From Campylobacteraceae bacterium (GTDB lineage Bacteria; Campylobacterota; Campylobacteria; Campylobacterales; Sulfurospirillaceae), in assembly GCA_019162915.1 (NCBI GenBank), contig JAFLKZ010000194.1:1461-28484 (forward strand): a stretch of 27,024 nucleotides of DNA, read 5' to 3'. The notes beneath the pieces are model-generated. The model made no database searches. It worked only from the letters and a program-made list of their open reading frames with translations, and was not told where the DNA came from. The position numbers and the translations under genes were made by a program. Position 1 is the stretch's first letter. Each line of letters opens with the position of its first letter. Shown here in pieces: positions 8,171 to 15,471 of the stretch.

Positions 8171-8525
8171 CACCATCAATGTTGTCCCTTTTATCGATAT
8201 TCTCCTTGTTTTACTTGCCATTGTATTGACAACTTCAACCTTTATCGCACAAGGAACAATAAAAGTTGATTTACCAAAATCTACACAAACAGCACCTATA
8301 AATCCACAAAGCTATAAAATTTCAATAACAAGCAAAGGCATTATCTCTTTTCAAGACGAGCAGATAACTATAGAAGAATTCTCTCAAAAGCTTGTGAACA
8401 TAGACAAAGGAGCCTCTTTTACTCTTTTTTGTGATAAGGAGGCAAAATTTGATTATTTTGTGTTAATTCTGGAACAATTAAAAAGTAGATCGTTTGAAAA
8501 TATAGATATAGCAACTGAAAAATGA
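8157..8525 (+). CDS. exbD: ExbD-family biopolymer transport protein
   Basis: The ATG at 8157 gives 122 residues starting MKKFDTINVVPFIDILLVLL; an upstream TTG at 8130 is unlikely. There is one N-terminal membrane segment (about 10-32) with the essential aspartate in the PFIDILLVLL motif, followed by a periplasmic domain. It works with ExbB as the proton-conducting part of the TonB motor. The start lies inside exbB, and the stop overlaps the tonB start by ATGA, so the three genes form one coupled operon. Confidence 0.93.
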   Translation: MKKFDTINVVPFIDILLVLLAIVLTTSTFIAQGTIKVDLPKSTQTAPINPQSYKISITSKGIISFQDEQITIEEFSQKLVNIDKGASFTLFCDKEAKFDYFVLILEQLKSRSFENIDIATEK

Positions 8526-9187
8526 AAATAAATTTGATCTCTTTTATGCTTTCACTCTCTTTACACGGTGTCTTTATTAGCCTTTTTTTAGCGGTTAATG
8601 TTTCAAAAGATGAAAAAAAAGAGATGAAAAAAATATCCTTAAATCAAGTAACGCTTGAAAAAATACTTAAAAATGAACCTCTAGCTCAGCCAAATTCACC
8701 GATCCAAGAAGTCATAATGTCGACTCAAAAGAAGGAAGTTACCACATCTTTATTAGCCGTGCAAGAACCTCTTAAAAAGCAAAAAATAGTGAAAAAAGAA
8801 GAATCTCACGCTCAAAATTTGATTCTAAAGGAAGAACGAAAAGAGACTAATGCAACACAAGTATCAACAAGTATTGAACCACCAATACAATCACAAGTGA
8901 TAAATGTCAAACAAATATATATTGATGAAAATTTGATGAAGATATCAAAAGCTATTGATGAGCAAAAAAGCTATTCTTTAGTAGCTCGAAAAATGAATAT
9001 ACAAGGGACTTTGAATGTAGAATTTACCATCACAAAAGAGGGAAAAACAATCAATATCAAAGCAAAAAATGGTCACCCAATTCTTCAAAAATCAGCCATA
9101 GAAACCATTGAGAAAGCGCAAGAAGCATTCCCTCTTCCTCCCGAAAACATTACTATAACAGTTCCCATGGTATACAGTTTACATTAA
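8522..9187 (+). CDS. tonB: TonB energy-transducing protein
   Basis: 221 residues. The N-terminal membrane anchor (about 5-25) contains a Ser-x3-His pattern (SLSLH) as in E. coli TonB, where this His-bearing face contacts ExbB/ExbD. A long charged periplasmic linker (about 28-130) follows, richer in Lys/Glu than in Pro. The C-terminal TonB domain (about 140-221) has the pattern GTLNVEFTITKEGKTINIKAKNG and ends in VPMVYSLH. It should contact the TonB box of the divergently encoded receptor. The start overlaps exbD (ATGA). It converges with the tailed MoaD gene 16 bases later, and no clear terminator is visible between them. Confidence 0.92.
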   Translation: MKINLISFMLSLSLHGVFISLFLAVNVSKDEKKEMKKISLNQVTLEKILKNEPLAQPNSPIQEVIMSTQKKEVTTSLLAVQEPLKKQKIVKKEESHAQNLILKEERKETNATQVSTSIEPPIQSQVINVKQIYIDENLMKISKAIDEQKSYSLVARKMNIQGTLNVEFTITKEGKTINIKAKNGHPILQKSAIETIEKAQEAFPLPPENITITVPMVYSLH

Positions 9188-9203
9188 AACGAAGTAAACT
9201 CAT

Positions 9204-9485
9204 TTAATCTCTCATTTTTTTCATCCCCAACATCAAACGATAAGACCCTGGAGTTCCTGGAGGGACAAGTGCTATTCTATCGCCATGATAAAGTATCGTC
9301 TCTTTAGGAACAACCAGATGATTTACAAAAACAGCTTCTACCAATCTTTGCTCTACTCCCATAAAATCAATCACCTCCATCACACACATGCCCTCTTCTA
9401 TTTCTAACGAGGCATTGAGATAAGAAAAGCCTTTTTCTGTCAGTTTTTCCCTTAAAAAAGAGAAAGCATTGAGTATAATAACCAT
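9204..9485 (-). CDS. Second MoaD/ThiS-like protein, with a C-terminal tail beyond the usual Gly-Gly
   Basis: The start is placed at 9485 (MVIILNAFSF, 93 residues) because AAGGA stands six bases upstream; ATG codons at 9515 and 9512 lack such a site. Residues 1-80 follow the beta-grasp pattern of MoaD/ThiS and end in HGDRIALVPPGTPG. Instead of stopping at a terminal Gly-Gly, the chain continues with SYRLMLGMKKMRD. It is divergent from a ThiF/MoeB-like E1 gene, the kind of enzyme that would activate it. From memory, AOR-associated MoaD-like proteins of anaerobes often end this way, but I cannot verify that here. It could be a pterin or sulfur carrier for tungsten cofactor, a precursor trimmed by a protease, or a non-activated structural relative. 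Confidence 0.75.
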   Translation of the reverse strand: MVIILNAFSFLREKLTEKGFSYLNASLEIEEGMCVMEVIDFMGVEQRLVEAVFVNHLVVPKETILYHGDRIALVPPGTPGSYRLMLGMKKMRD

Positions 9486-9526
9486 ATCAAATCCTTTTAA
9501 AAAATTATACATCAAGCGGAGAAAAA

Positions 9527-10312
9527 ATGGAACTTTTATCTTTTGTGCAACAACATGCCCATCAGGGTTTTTTATCGCTTCAAGACCATTTTAAGGCTAT
9601 GGAAATCTTTACATGTAATTTTAGAGAAGTCGAGCAAATAGCACTTGAAAACAACATCACACCGCTGCGTTACAAACGCAATCAAACAACCATTACAAGA
9701 GATGAGCAGTACAAACTTTTTAACGCCACCGTACTTATCATTGGATGTGGTGGGCTTGGGGGATTTATCAGTGAAATGCTCGCTCGCATTGGTGTGGGAA
9801 ACCTTATCTTAATGGATGGCGATATTTTTGAAGAACACAATCTCAATCGTCAAAATTTTTCAACCATCAAAACACTCGGAATGCAAAAAGCCCAAGTACT
9901 CAAAAATGCCCTAGAAGAGATAAATCCTGCTTTACATGTAAAGAGTATTACCAAATTTTTCACTTTTTCCATCCATAACCATTTGATAGAAGATGCCGAT
10001 GTGGTGGTTGATGCACTTGATAGTCCGATTTTAAAATGTGCCCTTGCTTCTTTATGTAAAGAAAGAGATAAACCTTTTGCGCATGGCGCGATAGCAGGAT
10101 ATCACGCACAATTTTCTACGTGCGATACACTGGAGAATCTTTACAGACAAGAAGGGGCTGGAGCAGAAAAAACCTCTGGGAATCCTTCTTTTACAGTCTG
10201 TTTTGCAGCGTCCATCCAAAGTGCAGAAGTCGTCAAACTACTCCTTGGCAAGCCCCACCTTGAAAATACTTTGATGGCAGATTTATGGGAATATGAGTTT
10301 AATCTGCTATAA
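9527..10312 (+). CDS. ThiF/MoeB/HesA-family E1-like adenylyltransferase
   Basis: 261 residues. An N-terminal extension of about 45 residues precedes the adenylation domain with the nucleotide motif VLIIGCGGLGGF (about 68-79), the acidic DGD loop near 98 and NLNRQNF near 108. These enzymes adenylate the C-terminal Gly of MoaD or ThiS-like carriers and support sulfur transfer. The two CxxC zinc pairs of E. coli MoeB are absent, so it is closer to the metal-free HesA/ThiF-like proteins. GGAG stands before the ATG at 9527. It is divergent from the tailed MoaD-like gene and 4 kb from AOR, which points to tungsten or molybdenum cofactor work rather than thiamine synthesis; this is inferred from position. 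Confidence 0.85.
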   Translation: MELLSFVQQHAHQGFLSLQDHFKAMEIFTCNFREVEQIALENNITPLRYKRNQTTITRDEQYKLFNATVLIIGCGGLGGFISEMLARIGVGNLILMDGDIFEEHNLNRQNFSTIKTLGMQKAQVLKNALEEINPALHVKSITKFFTFSIHNHLIEDADVVVDALDSPILKCALASLCKERDKPFAHGAIAGYHAQFSTCDTLENLYRQEGAGAEKTSGNPSFTVCFAASIQSAEVVKLLLGKPHLENTLMADLWEYEFNLL

Positions 10313-10333
10313 TCGCAATAAATTGGGAATGAA

Positions 10334-11551
10334 ATGCAATACATAAAAAAATACTTTTACTCTTTTCAAATGCTTAGTTTTAGTGCTATATTTATCGCAT
10401 TTGTAGCATTTATAACTAACTTTATCCCTAATTTTGTTTACTATTTTTTATGGCAAAGTACCTTTGTATTTTTAATGATTGCACTATCTTTGAGTGTTTA
10501 TTTTAGTAAAAGTAAACTCTTTGTTTTGCTCCTTTTTCCCCTGTTTTTCAATCTCGCCCTCGCCTTTCCTACCTCAATCTTTGATAAACTCAGTGTCAGT
10601 GCTTTTTGGCATATAGCACCCCTTTGTACCGCTCTTGGATATCTTATTATTTATGCCTTACAAGAGCGTGGTCTTTTTAGTTATTTTGGACTTTTAAGAG
10701 TAGGCATTGGACTTTCTTTTATCACGATGGGTTTCATTGCACTTAAAAACTACTCTCCTTCCATGCAAAAAGCTTTGGATTCTAGTATCTTACATGTAAG
10801 CCTCAGCGGGCTAAGTAAAACAAGCGATTTTATACTCATTATTGCTTTAATTTCACTCTTATTTATCTTTCTCATCTCTTTACTTTTTGAGGTTCAAACT
10901 CAAAAAGCACCTTTTTGGATGCTTTTGGCACAGCTCATTCCTTTTGTGTTTTTACACGATAAAAATAGCTTTATTCTCTTTTCACTTATCGCTTCACTCA
11001 TCGCGATAGCAGCTTTAGTACATGATGCTTACCGCATGGCATACATCGACACGCTCACTGGAATTCCAGCGCGCAGAGCTTTGGAAGAGGCTTTTTTACG
11101 ACTAGGTTCGACTTACACTATTGCTATGGTTGATATCGATTTTTTTAAAAAATTTAATGACAAATTTGGGCACGATATCGGAGATGATGTTCTTAAACTT
11201 ATCGCTAAAGAGCTGACCTTGGTGAAGAATGGCGGAAAAGCTTATCGTTATGGCGGCGAAGAATTTACTATTTTATTTGCGGGAAAAAAACAAGAAGATT
11301 GCATTTTAGCACTTGAGGAAATCAGAGAATCTATCTTTAAACGAGGATTTGTACTCCGCGATAAAGAAAGACCGACTAAGCCGCCTAAAGAGAGTGTTAA
11401 GCCTCTTAAAGTCAAGAAAGAAAGACTAACCGTGAGCATTGGTGTGGCATCATCGATCAGAGGAAAAACACCTCAAGATATTATCAAAATAGCCGATAGT
11501 GCTTTGTATAAAGCTAAAGAAAATGGAAGAAACTGTCTCATTTCTTTATAA
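10334..11551 (+). CDS. Membrane diguanylate cyclase (GGDEF domain)
   Basis: 405 residues. The N-terminal 235 residues are highly hydrophobic and hold about seven or eight membrane segments, an integral sensor region of unknown ligand. The C-terminal GGDEF domain starts near TLTGIPARRALEE and has the active site GGEEF at 307-311, so it should make cyclic-di-GMP from two GTP. The position of the product-inhibition site RxxD upstream of the active site reads KNGG, so feedback inhibition through that site is not expected. A Lys/Pro-rich insert (about 340-360) precedes the last conserved block LTVSIGVASS. The gene follows the E1-like gene by 21 bases and may share its transcript. Confidence 0.92.
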   Translation: MQYIKKYFYSFQMLSFSAIFIAFVAFITNFIPNFVYYFLWQSTFVFLMIALSLSVYFSKSKLFVLLLFPLFFNLALAFPTSIFDKLSVSAFWHIAPLCTALGYLIIYALQERGLFSYFGLLRVGIGLSFITMGFIALKNYSPSMQKALDSSILHVSLSGLSKTSDFILIIALISLLFIFLISLLFEVQTQKAPFWMLLAQLIPFVFLHDKNSFILFSLIASLIAIAALVHDAYRMAYIDTLTGIPARRALEEAFLRLGSTYTIAMVDIDFFKKFNDKFGHDIGDDVLKLIAKELTLVKNGGKAYRYGGEEFTILFAGKKQEDCILALEEIRESIFKRGFVLRDKERPTKPPKESVKPLKVKKERLTVSIGVASSIRGKTPQDIIKIADSALYKAKENGRNCLISL

Positions 11552-11588
11552 ATATGTTACAATTGACGAATTAACTTTAAGGAGTTTC

Positions 11589-11804
11589 ATGAGTTCACAT
11601 GAATTAAAATGCTCTATTTCTGAATGCAAAGCACGGCTTAGGGAAGTAGATTCTATGAGTTTAACGGAGCTGGAGAAATACTCGACCAAATGTTCAACCT
11701 GTGGAAATTGGTTTTTAAAAGATAATAAAGTAGCAGATGAAACTTATAAAAAAGTCTCTCTCAAATGGGCAGAAGAATTTAACAAAGCCAATTTAGGAAG
11801 ATAG
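11589..11804 (+). CDS. Small Cys-containing protein, unrecognised
   Basis: The ATG at 11589 follows AAGGAG at the right distance and gives 71 residues; a longer reading from 11499 would overlap the cyclase gene in another frame and is rejected. The sequence has C-S-I-S-E-C near the N-terminus and C-S-T-C near residue 37, followed by GNWFLKDNK and a helical, Lys-rich C-terminus. The two Cys pairs could bind a metal such as zinc. I do not recognise the family. It lies 37 bases after the diguanylate cyclase gene. Confidence 0.7.
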   Translation: MSSHELKCSISECKARLREVDSMSLTELEKYSTKCSTCGNWFLKDNKVADETYKKVSLKWAEEFNKANLGR

Positions 11805-11830
11805 ACTATTTTCAAGTCTACCTTCACTTT
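11802..11830 (+). terminator. Possible terminator after the small Cys protein
   Basis: TAGACT (11802-11807) and AGTCTA (11815-11820) can pair around a 7-base loop; the stop codon is in the left arm. A T-rich stretch follows after seven bases, so the structure is not a classic terminator. It sits between convergent genes. Confidence 0.3.
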
Positions 11831-11831
11831 T

Positions 11832-13046
11832 TTAGTGTAGTTCGCTATTTAGCTTAATCTCTCTCTTACTACGATACGCCATAATCATTCCATTCATACT
11901 ATTTTGACGGAAATGAACGCCGTTGAGTCCGCAGAGTTCTAAACCTTTGAAAAACGATATCTCGTCTTTATTGGCATGTAACTTTGCTTTAGGATTTGAT
12001 TTGATGATTTTAGTAAGCTCCGCGTGAGGAACACCTATCTTCGTTCCCTCCAAAATAGCGATACCCGCATCAACAATACAACCATCCCCAAGAGGAATAC
12101 CCGTAACAGAGTTAGCGCCTAAAAGAGTGTTTTCTCCAATGCTGACAGGATTGCCATTGGTGCCACTTAAAACACCAAGTATACTCGCACCACCACCAAC
12201 ATCACTACCTTTTCCCACTATAACGGAAGAACTGATACGTCCCTCAACCATCACAGCTCCGGTTGTACCTGCATTAAAGTTAACATAACTTGCTCCTGGC
12301 ATAATCGTTGTACCACTTGCAAGTTGTGCGCCCATTCTGACTTTACTGGTATCTAAAATCCGAGTATTATCATCAGGAATAATGTGCGATAAGAAACGAG
12401 GAAATTTATCGACTGACTCTATGATAGGATAGCTTCCCATCATCTTCATCTCTATCTCATTGCGCCTTAACCATGCGAGCTCGATAGGTTGACCCAAAGA
12501 CCATGCCACGTTTTCAAGAACACCAAAAGCACCTGCTAGATTAACTGAGCGAAGTGGAGCTTTACCTGTGGAAAGAGCGTACAGTTTCAAATAGACAGCT
12601 TCTACACTTTGAGGCTTATCATCTTCAAATAAGAAGACGATGCGATAGTCTTTACGAAGTTTGTCTGTTTGCGAAATCCAATCAAGTGTTTTAATGACTT
12701 GAACATTTTTATGCGCTTCTCCATCTGCAAGATTAAGATAAGGGGTAAAAGCATTCATCGCATTTTTAACAAATTTTTTCTTCACATCGCACACAAATTC
12801 ACTGCCACTAAAATCTATCTCAACGCCACTCTCTTGAAGTGCGCCTATCAAAATAGCCGCACTTCCAAAGTTTTCATTCCAATTAATCACAGGGAATGTT
12901 GCTTGTAAAATCTTTTGAGAATCAAGTTGTCCACGGTCAACTCTTGCGATACCAAAAGCGATAGGCTTTTTGTAGCCCTCACGTGATTCTATTTCACATA
13001 CTAATGCTTTAAATTCATCTTCATTGATTGTTATATTTAACGCCAT
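11832..13046 (-). CDS. dapD: 2,3,4,5-tetrahydropyridine-2,6-dicarboxylate N-succinyltransferase
   Basis: 404 residues, matching the long form of DapD found in epsilonproteobacteria, which is larger than the roughly 275-residue E. coli enzyme. It transfers succinyl from succinyl-CoA to tetrahydrodipicolinate in the succinylase branch of lysine and meso-diaminopimelate synthesis. The left-handed beta-helix of hexapeptide repeats is clear at about 235-345 (VRMGAQLASGTTIMPGAS, SSVIVGKGSDVGGGASI, NTLLGANSVTG). The N-terminal half is the extra domain typical of this form. AAAAGGA precedes the ATG. It follows mrp by 47 bases on the same strand and is probably cotranscribed. Confidence 0.93.
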   Translation of the reverse strand: MALNITINEDEFKALVCEIESREGYKKPIAFGIARVDRGQLDSQKILQATFPVINWNENFGSAAILIGALQESGVEIDFSGSEFVCDVKKKFVKNAMNAFTPYLNLADGEAHKNVQVIKTLDWISQTDKLRKDYRIVFLFEDDKPQSVEAVYLKLYALSTGKAPLRSVNLAGAFGVLENVAWSLGQPIELAWLRRNEIEMKMMGSYPIIESVDKFPRFLSHIIPDDNTRILDTSKVRMGAQLASGTTIMPGASYVNFNAGTTGAVMVEGRISSSVIVGKGSDVGGGASILGVLSGTNGNPVSIGENTLLGANSVTGIPLGDGCIVDAGIAILEGTKIGVPHAELTKIIKSNPKAKLHANKDEISFFKGLELCGLNGVHFRQNSMNGMIMAYRSKREIKLNSELH

Positions 13047-13093
13047 TTTATTCCTTTTACATTACTTATATGTTCTCTAAAACTTAGAGCTAA

Positions 13094-14242
13094 TTAATGA
13101 CCACAACCACTACTTGGTTTTGCGGTAGAACAAGCACTTGCTCCACCATTTAGGCCTACTGTTGGCTGAATAGATTCGTTGCTTACGCCACCTTCTTCAT
13201 TAATCTTCTCGATAATTTCCCAAAGTTTACTCGCCGAAGCTTGATATCTTTTAGCTGTTTCACTTTGTGGATTGAAAAACACTACTGGTTTTCCAGCGTC
13301 TCCACCCTCGCGAATAGCTGGCTCTATTGGTATCTCACCGATAACAATGGTGCCAAACTTTTCAGCCAAAGGCTTAGTCGTTCCTTTACCAAAAATATCA
13401 TATTCTTTATTGGTATCAGGACAAATAAATCCACTCATATTTTCCATGATACCCGCTATTGGGATGTGTAATTTTTGGAACATATCTAAACTTCTCTCGG
13501 TATCATCAAGGGCAACTTGCTGAGGCGTTGTAACACAAATACCTGTTGTTACAGGGACACTTTGTGCCAAAGTAAGTTGTGCATCACCTGTTCCTGGGGG
13601 CATGTCGATAAAGAGAACATCCAAATCACTCCACAAGATATCGCGTAGTAACTGCTCAATGGCTTTCATAACCATCGCCCCTCTCCAGATAAGTGACTGA
13701 CCACCTTCCATCAAAGAGCCCATACTCATCATTTCTACGCCATAGGCTACGATAGGTTTTACTTTAGATCCCACTATTTCAGGATTTATATCAACCACAC
13801 CCATCATACGAGGGATATTTGGTCCATAAATATCTGCGTCTAGTAATCCTACTTTTTTGCCTTGACTTGCAAGGGCTATGGCTAAATTGACAGTAGTTGT
13901 CGTTTTACCCACGCCACCTTTTCCACTACTGACCATAACAAAGTTTTTTACATGAGGTGCTATGTTTTTACCAGATTGTGAATTACTTTTCTCAACAGGT
14001 GGTTTTGGTTGCTTAACAACGACATCAACTCTTTTAGCCCCTATTGACTCTATCGCTTGCGTGATGTTTGCTTTAAGTTCATCGCCTACTTCTTTACTAG
14101 AAGAAACTATCTCAACTTCTACAAAAACATTTTCATCTTTAACATCGATATCTTTGACAAATCCAAATGTCACAATATCTTTTTCAAAACCAGGGTATTT
14201 TACTTCACCCAATTTTGCATTAACCGAATCTTTAGTTAACAT
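13094..14242 (-). CDS. mrp: Mrp/ApbC-family P-loop ATPase, Fe-S cluster carrier
   Basis: 382 residues. The N-terminal domain (1-80) is MIP18/DUF59-like, and the P-loop domain has the deviant Walker A GKGGVGKTT at 107-115 followed by LLDADIYGPNIPRMMG. These proteins bind and pass Fe-S clusters to apo-proteins in the cytosol. In E. coli Mrp a CxxC pair bridges the dimer-bound cluster; here the equivalent site reads C274-P-D-T277, so the second Cys is missing. A Cys-bearing tail (C371, C380, ending GCGH) may provide other ligands. AGAGGA precedes the start. The gene is divergent from ispDF and upstream of dapD. Confidence 0.92.
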   Translation of the reverse strand: MLTKDSVNAKLGEVKYPGFEKDIVTFGFVKDIDVKDENVFVEVEIVSSSKEVGDELKANITQAIESIGAKRVDVVVKQPKPPVEKSNSQSGKNIAPHVKNFVMVSSGKGGVGKTTTTVNLAIALASQGKKVGLLDADIYGPNIPRMMGVVDINPEIVGSKVKPIVAYGVEMMSMGSLMEGGQSLIWRGAMVMKAIEQLLRDILWSDLDVLFIDMPPGTGDAQLTLAQSVPVTTGICVTTPQQVALDDTERSLDMFQKLHIPIAGIMENMSGFICPDTNKEYDIFGKGTTKPLAEKFGTIVIGEIPIEPAIREGGDAGKPVVFFNPQSETAKRYQASASKLWEIIEKINEEGGVSNESIQPTVGLNGGASACSTAKPSSGCGH

Positions 14243-14311
14243 ATCATTTTCCTCTGTCTTAATTTATGGCGGAATTTAACACAAAAAAGATAAAAAAAAG
14301 CTTTTGAAATG

Positions 14312-14317
14312 TATAAT
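14312..14317 (+). promoter_or_regulatory. -10 element before ispDF
   Basis: TATAAT at 14312-14317, preceded by TG one base upstream, is a good sigma-70 -10 element. It lies 30 bases before the TTG start of ispDF, and AAAGGA (14335-14340) is the ribosome site between them. No clear -35 is seen, as is common in epsilonproteobacteria. Confidence 0.6.
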
Positions 14318-14346
14318 ATTGTAACACTTCAGAAAAAGGACAAAAT

Positions 14347-15471
14347 TTGCCCGATTTATCGCTTGTGATGTTAGGTGCTGGATCCTCTTCAAGGTTTAAT
14401 CAAAAAGTCAAAAAGCAATGGCTAAGAGTCGATGATGTACCATTGTGGCTTTATGCAACACAAAATTTAGCAAAAATTTATCCCTTCAAAAAAATCATTA
14501 TTGTCACGAGTGCTGATGAAATAAACTATGCTAAAAAATTCAGCGATGCTTTTACCTTTGTTGAAGGAGGAGATTCAAGACAAGAATCACTCAAAAATGC
14601 ACTCTTACATGTAAACACGCCTTTGGTTCTCGTCAGTGACATTGCGCGTCCTTGCATTGATGCACAAATGATAGAGCGACTCTTGGAGCAAAAAGACCAT
14701 TGCGATATCGCAGTACCTTATCTTGATGTTGTTGATACGGTTGTTTATGAAGACAAAACTATCAATAGAGATGCTATTAAGCTCATTCAAACACCCCAAC
14801 TCTCTCACACACCAATGCTCAAAAAAGCATTAGATACGAAGGTTGAGTACACAGATGATAGTAGTGCCATCCAAGCACTTGGGGGAAAAGTACATTATGT
14901 ACTGGGAAACCCCAATGCAAAAAAGCTTACATGTAAAGAAGATATTGCGCATATTCCTTGTTTAAAAGCACCCTCGTCTCATCTTTTTATCGGCAATGGA
15001 TTTGATGTGCATAGTTTTGAAGAGGGAAAAGTAATGATGATGGGCGGGATAGAGATCGACCAGCACATCGGCTTTCGAGCACACTCTGATGGTGATGTAC
15101 TCATTCATGCGCTTATCGACGCACTCTTGGGCGCTAGTGGAGCAGGAGATATCGGTGAGCTTTTTCCAGATACTGATGCGCTGTATAAAAATATCGATTC
15201 AAAAGAGTTACTGCAAAAAGTGTGTCATTTTTTGGGTAAAGTAGGATTTGAGATTGTTCACTGCGATATCACGATTATGGCGGAATTTCCCAGACTAAGT
15301 CCTTTTAAAGATACGATGCGTTTTTGCTTGGCGCATATTATGGATATTCAACCTATTCACATCAATATCAAAGCTACAACCACTGAAAAACTAGGCTTTA
15401 TCGGTAGAAAAGAGGGTGTTGGCGTAAGTGCTGTTGCCACACTGAAATATTATGATTGGAAAAGTATATGA
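14347..15471 (+). CDS. ispDF: Bifunctional IspD/IspF enzyme of the MEP isoprenoid pathway
   Basis: 374 residues beginning at TTG, chosen because AAAGGA stands seven bases upstream and the conserved sequence starts at once (LSLVMLGAGSSSRF). Residues 1-205 are the IspD part, 2-C-methyl-D-erythritol 4-phosphate cytidylyltransferase, with the CTP-binding LGAGSSSR and the KKQ lysine. Residues 215-374 are the IspF part, the cyclodiphosphate synthase, with metal ligands D220 and H222 in GFDVHSF and the AHSDGDVLIHAL and GELFPDTD motifs. The fusion is typical of alpha- and epsilonproteobacteria. The stop overlaps the next gene by ATGA, and the order ispDF-regulator-sat-pgpA matches Campylobacter. Confidence 0.95.
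   Translation: MPDLSLVMLGAGSSSRFNQKVKKQWLRVDDVPLWLYATQNLAKIYPFKKIIIVTSADEINYAKKFSDAFTFVEGGDSRQESLKNALLHVNTPLVLVSDIARPCIDAQMIERLLEQKDHCDIAVPYLDVVDTVVYEDKTINRDAIKLIQTPQLSHTPMLKKALDTKVEYTDDSSAIQALGGKVHYVLGNPNAKKLTCKEDIAHIPCLKAPSSHLFIGNGFDVHSFEEGKVMMMGGIEIDQHIGFRAHSDGDVLIHALIDALLGASGAGDIGELFPDTDALYKNIDSKELLQKVCHFLGKVGFEIVHCDITIMAEFPRLSPFKDTMRFCLAHIMDIQPIHINIKATTTEKLGFIGRKEGVGVSAVATLKYYDWKSI

Noticed and set aside
13075..13089. CTCTAA-AAC-TTAGAG hairpin between mrp and dapD
   Set aside because: A 6-bp A/T-rich stem with a 3-base loop and no T tract on either side; not enough for a terminator or regulatory call.
13962..14279. 105-codon plus-strand frame opposite mrp
   Set aside because: Antisense to the well-supported N-terminal part of mrp; the Ser/Thr-rich product is typical of shadow frames.
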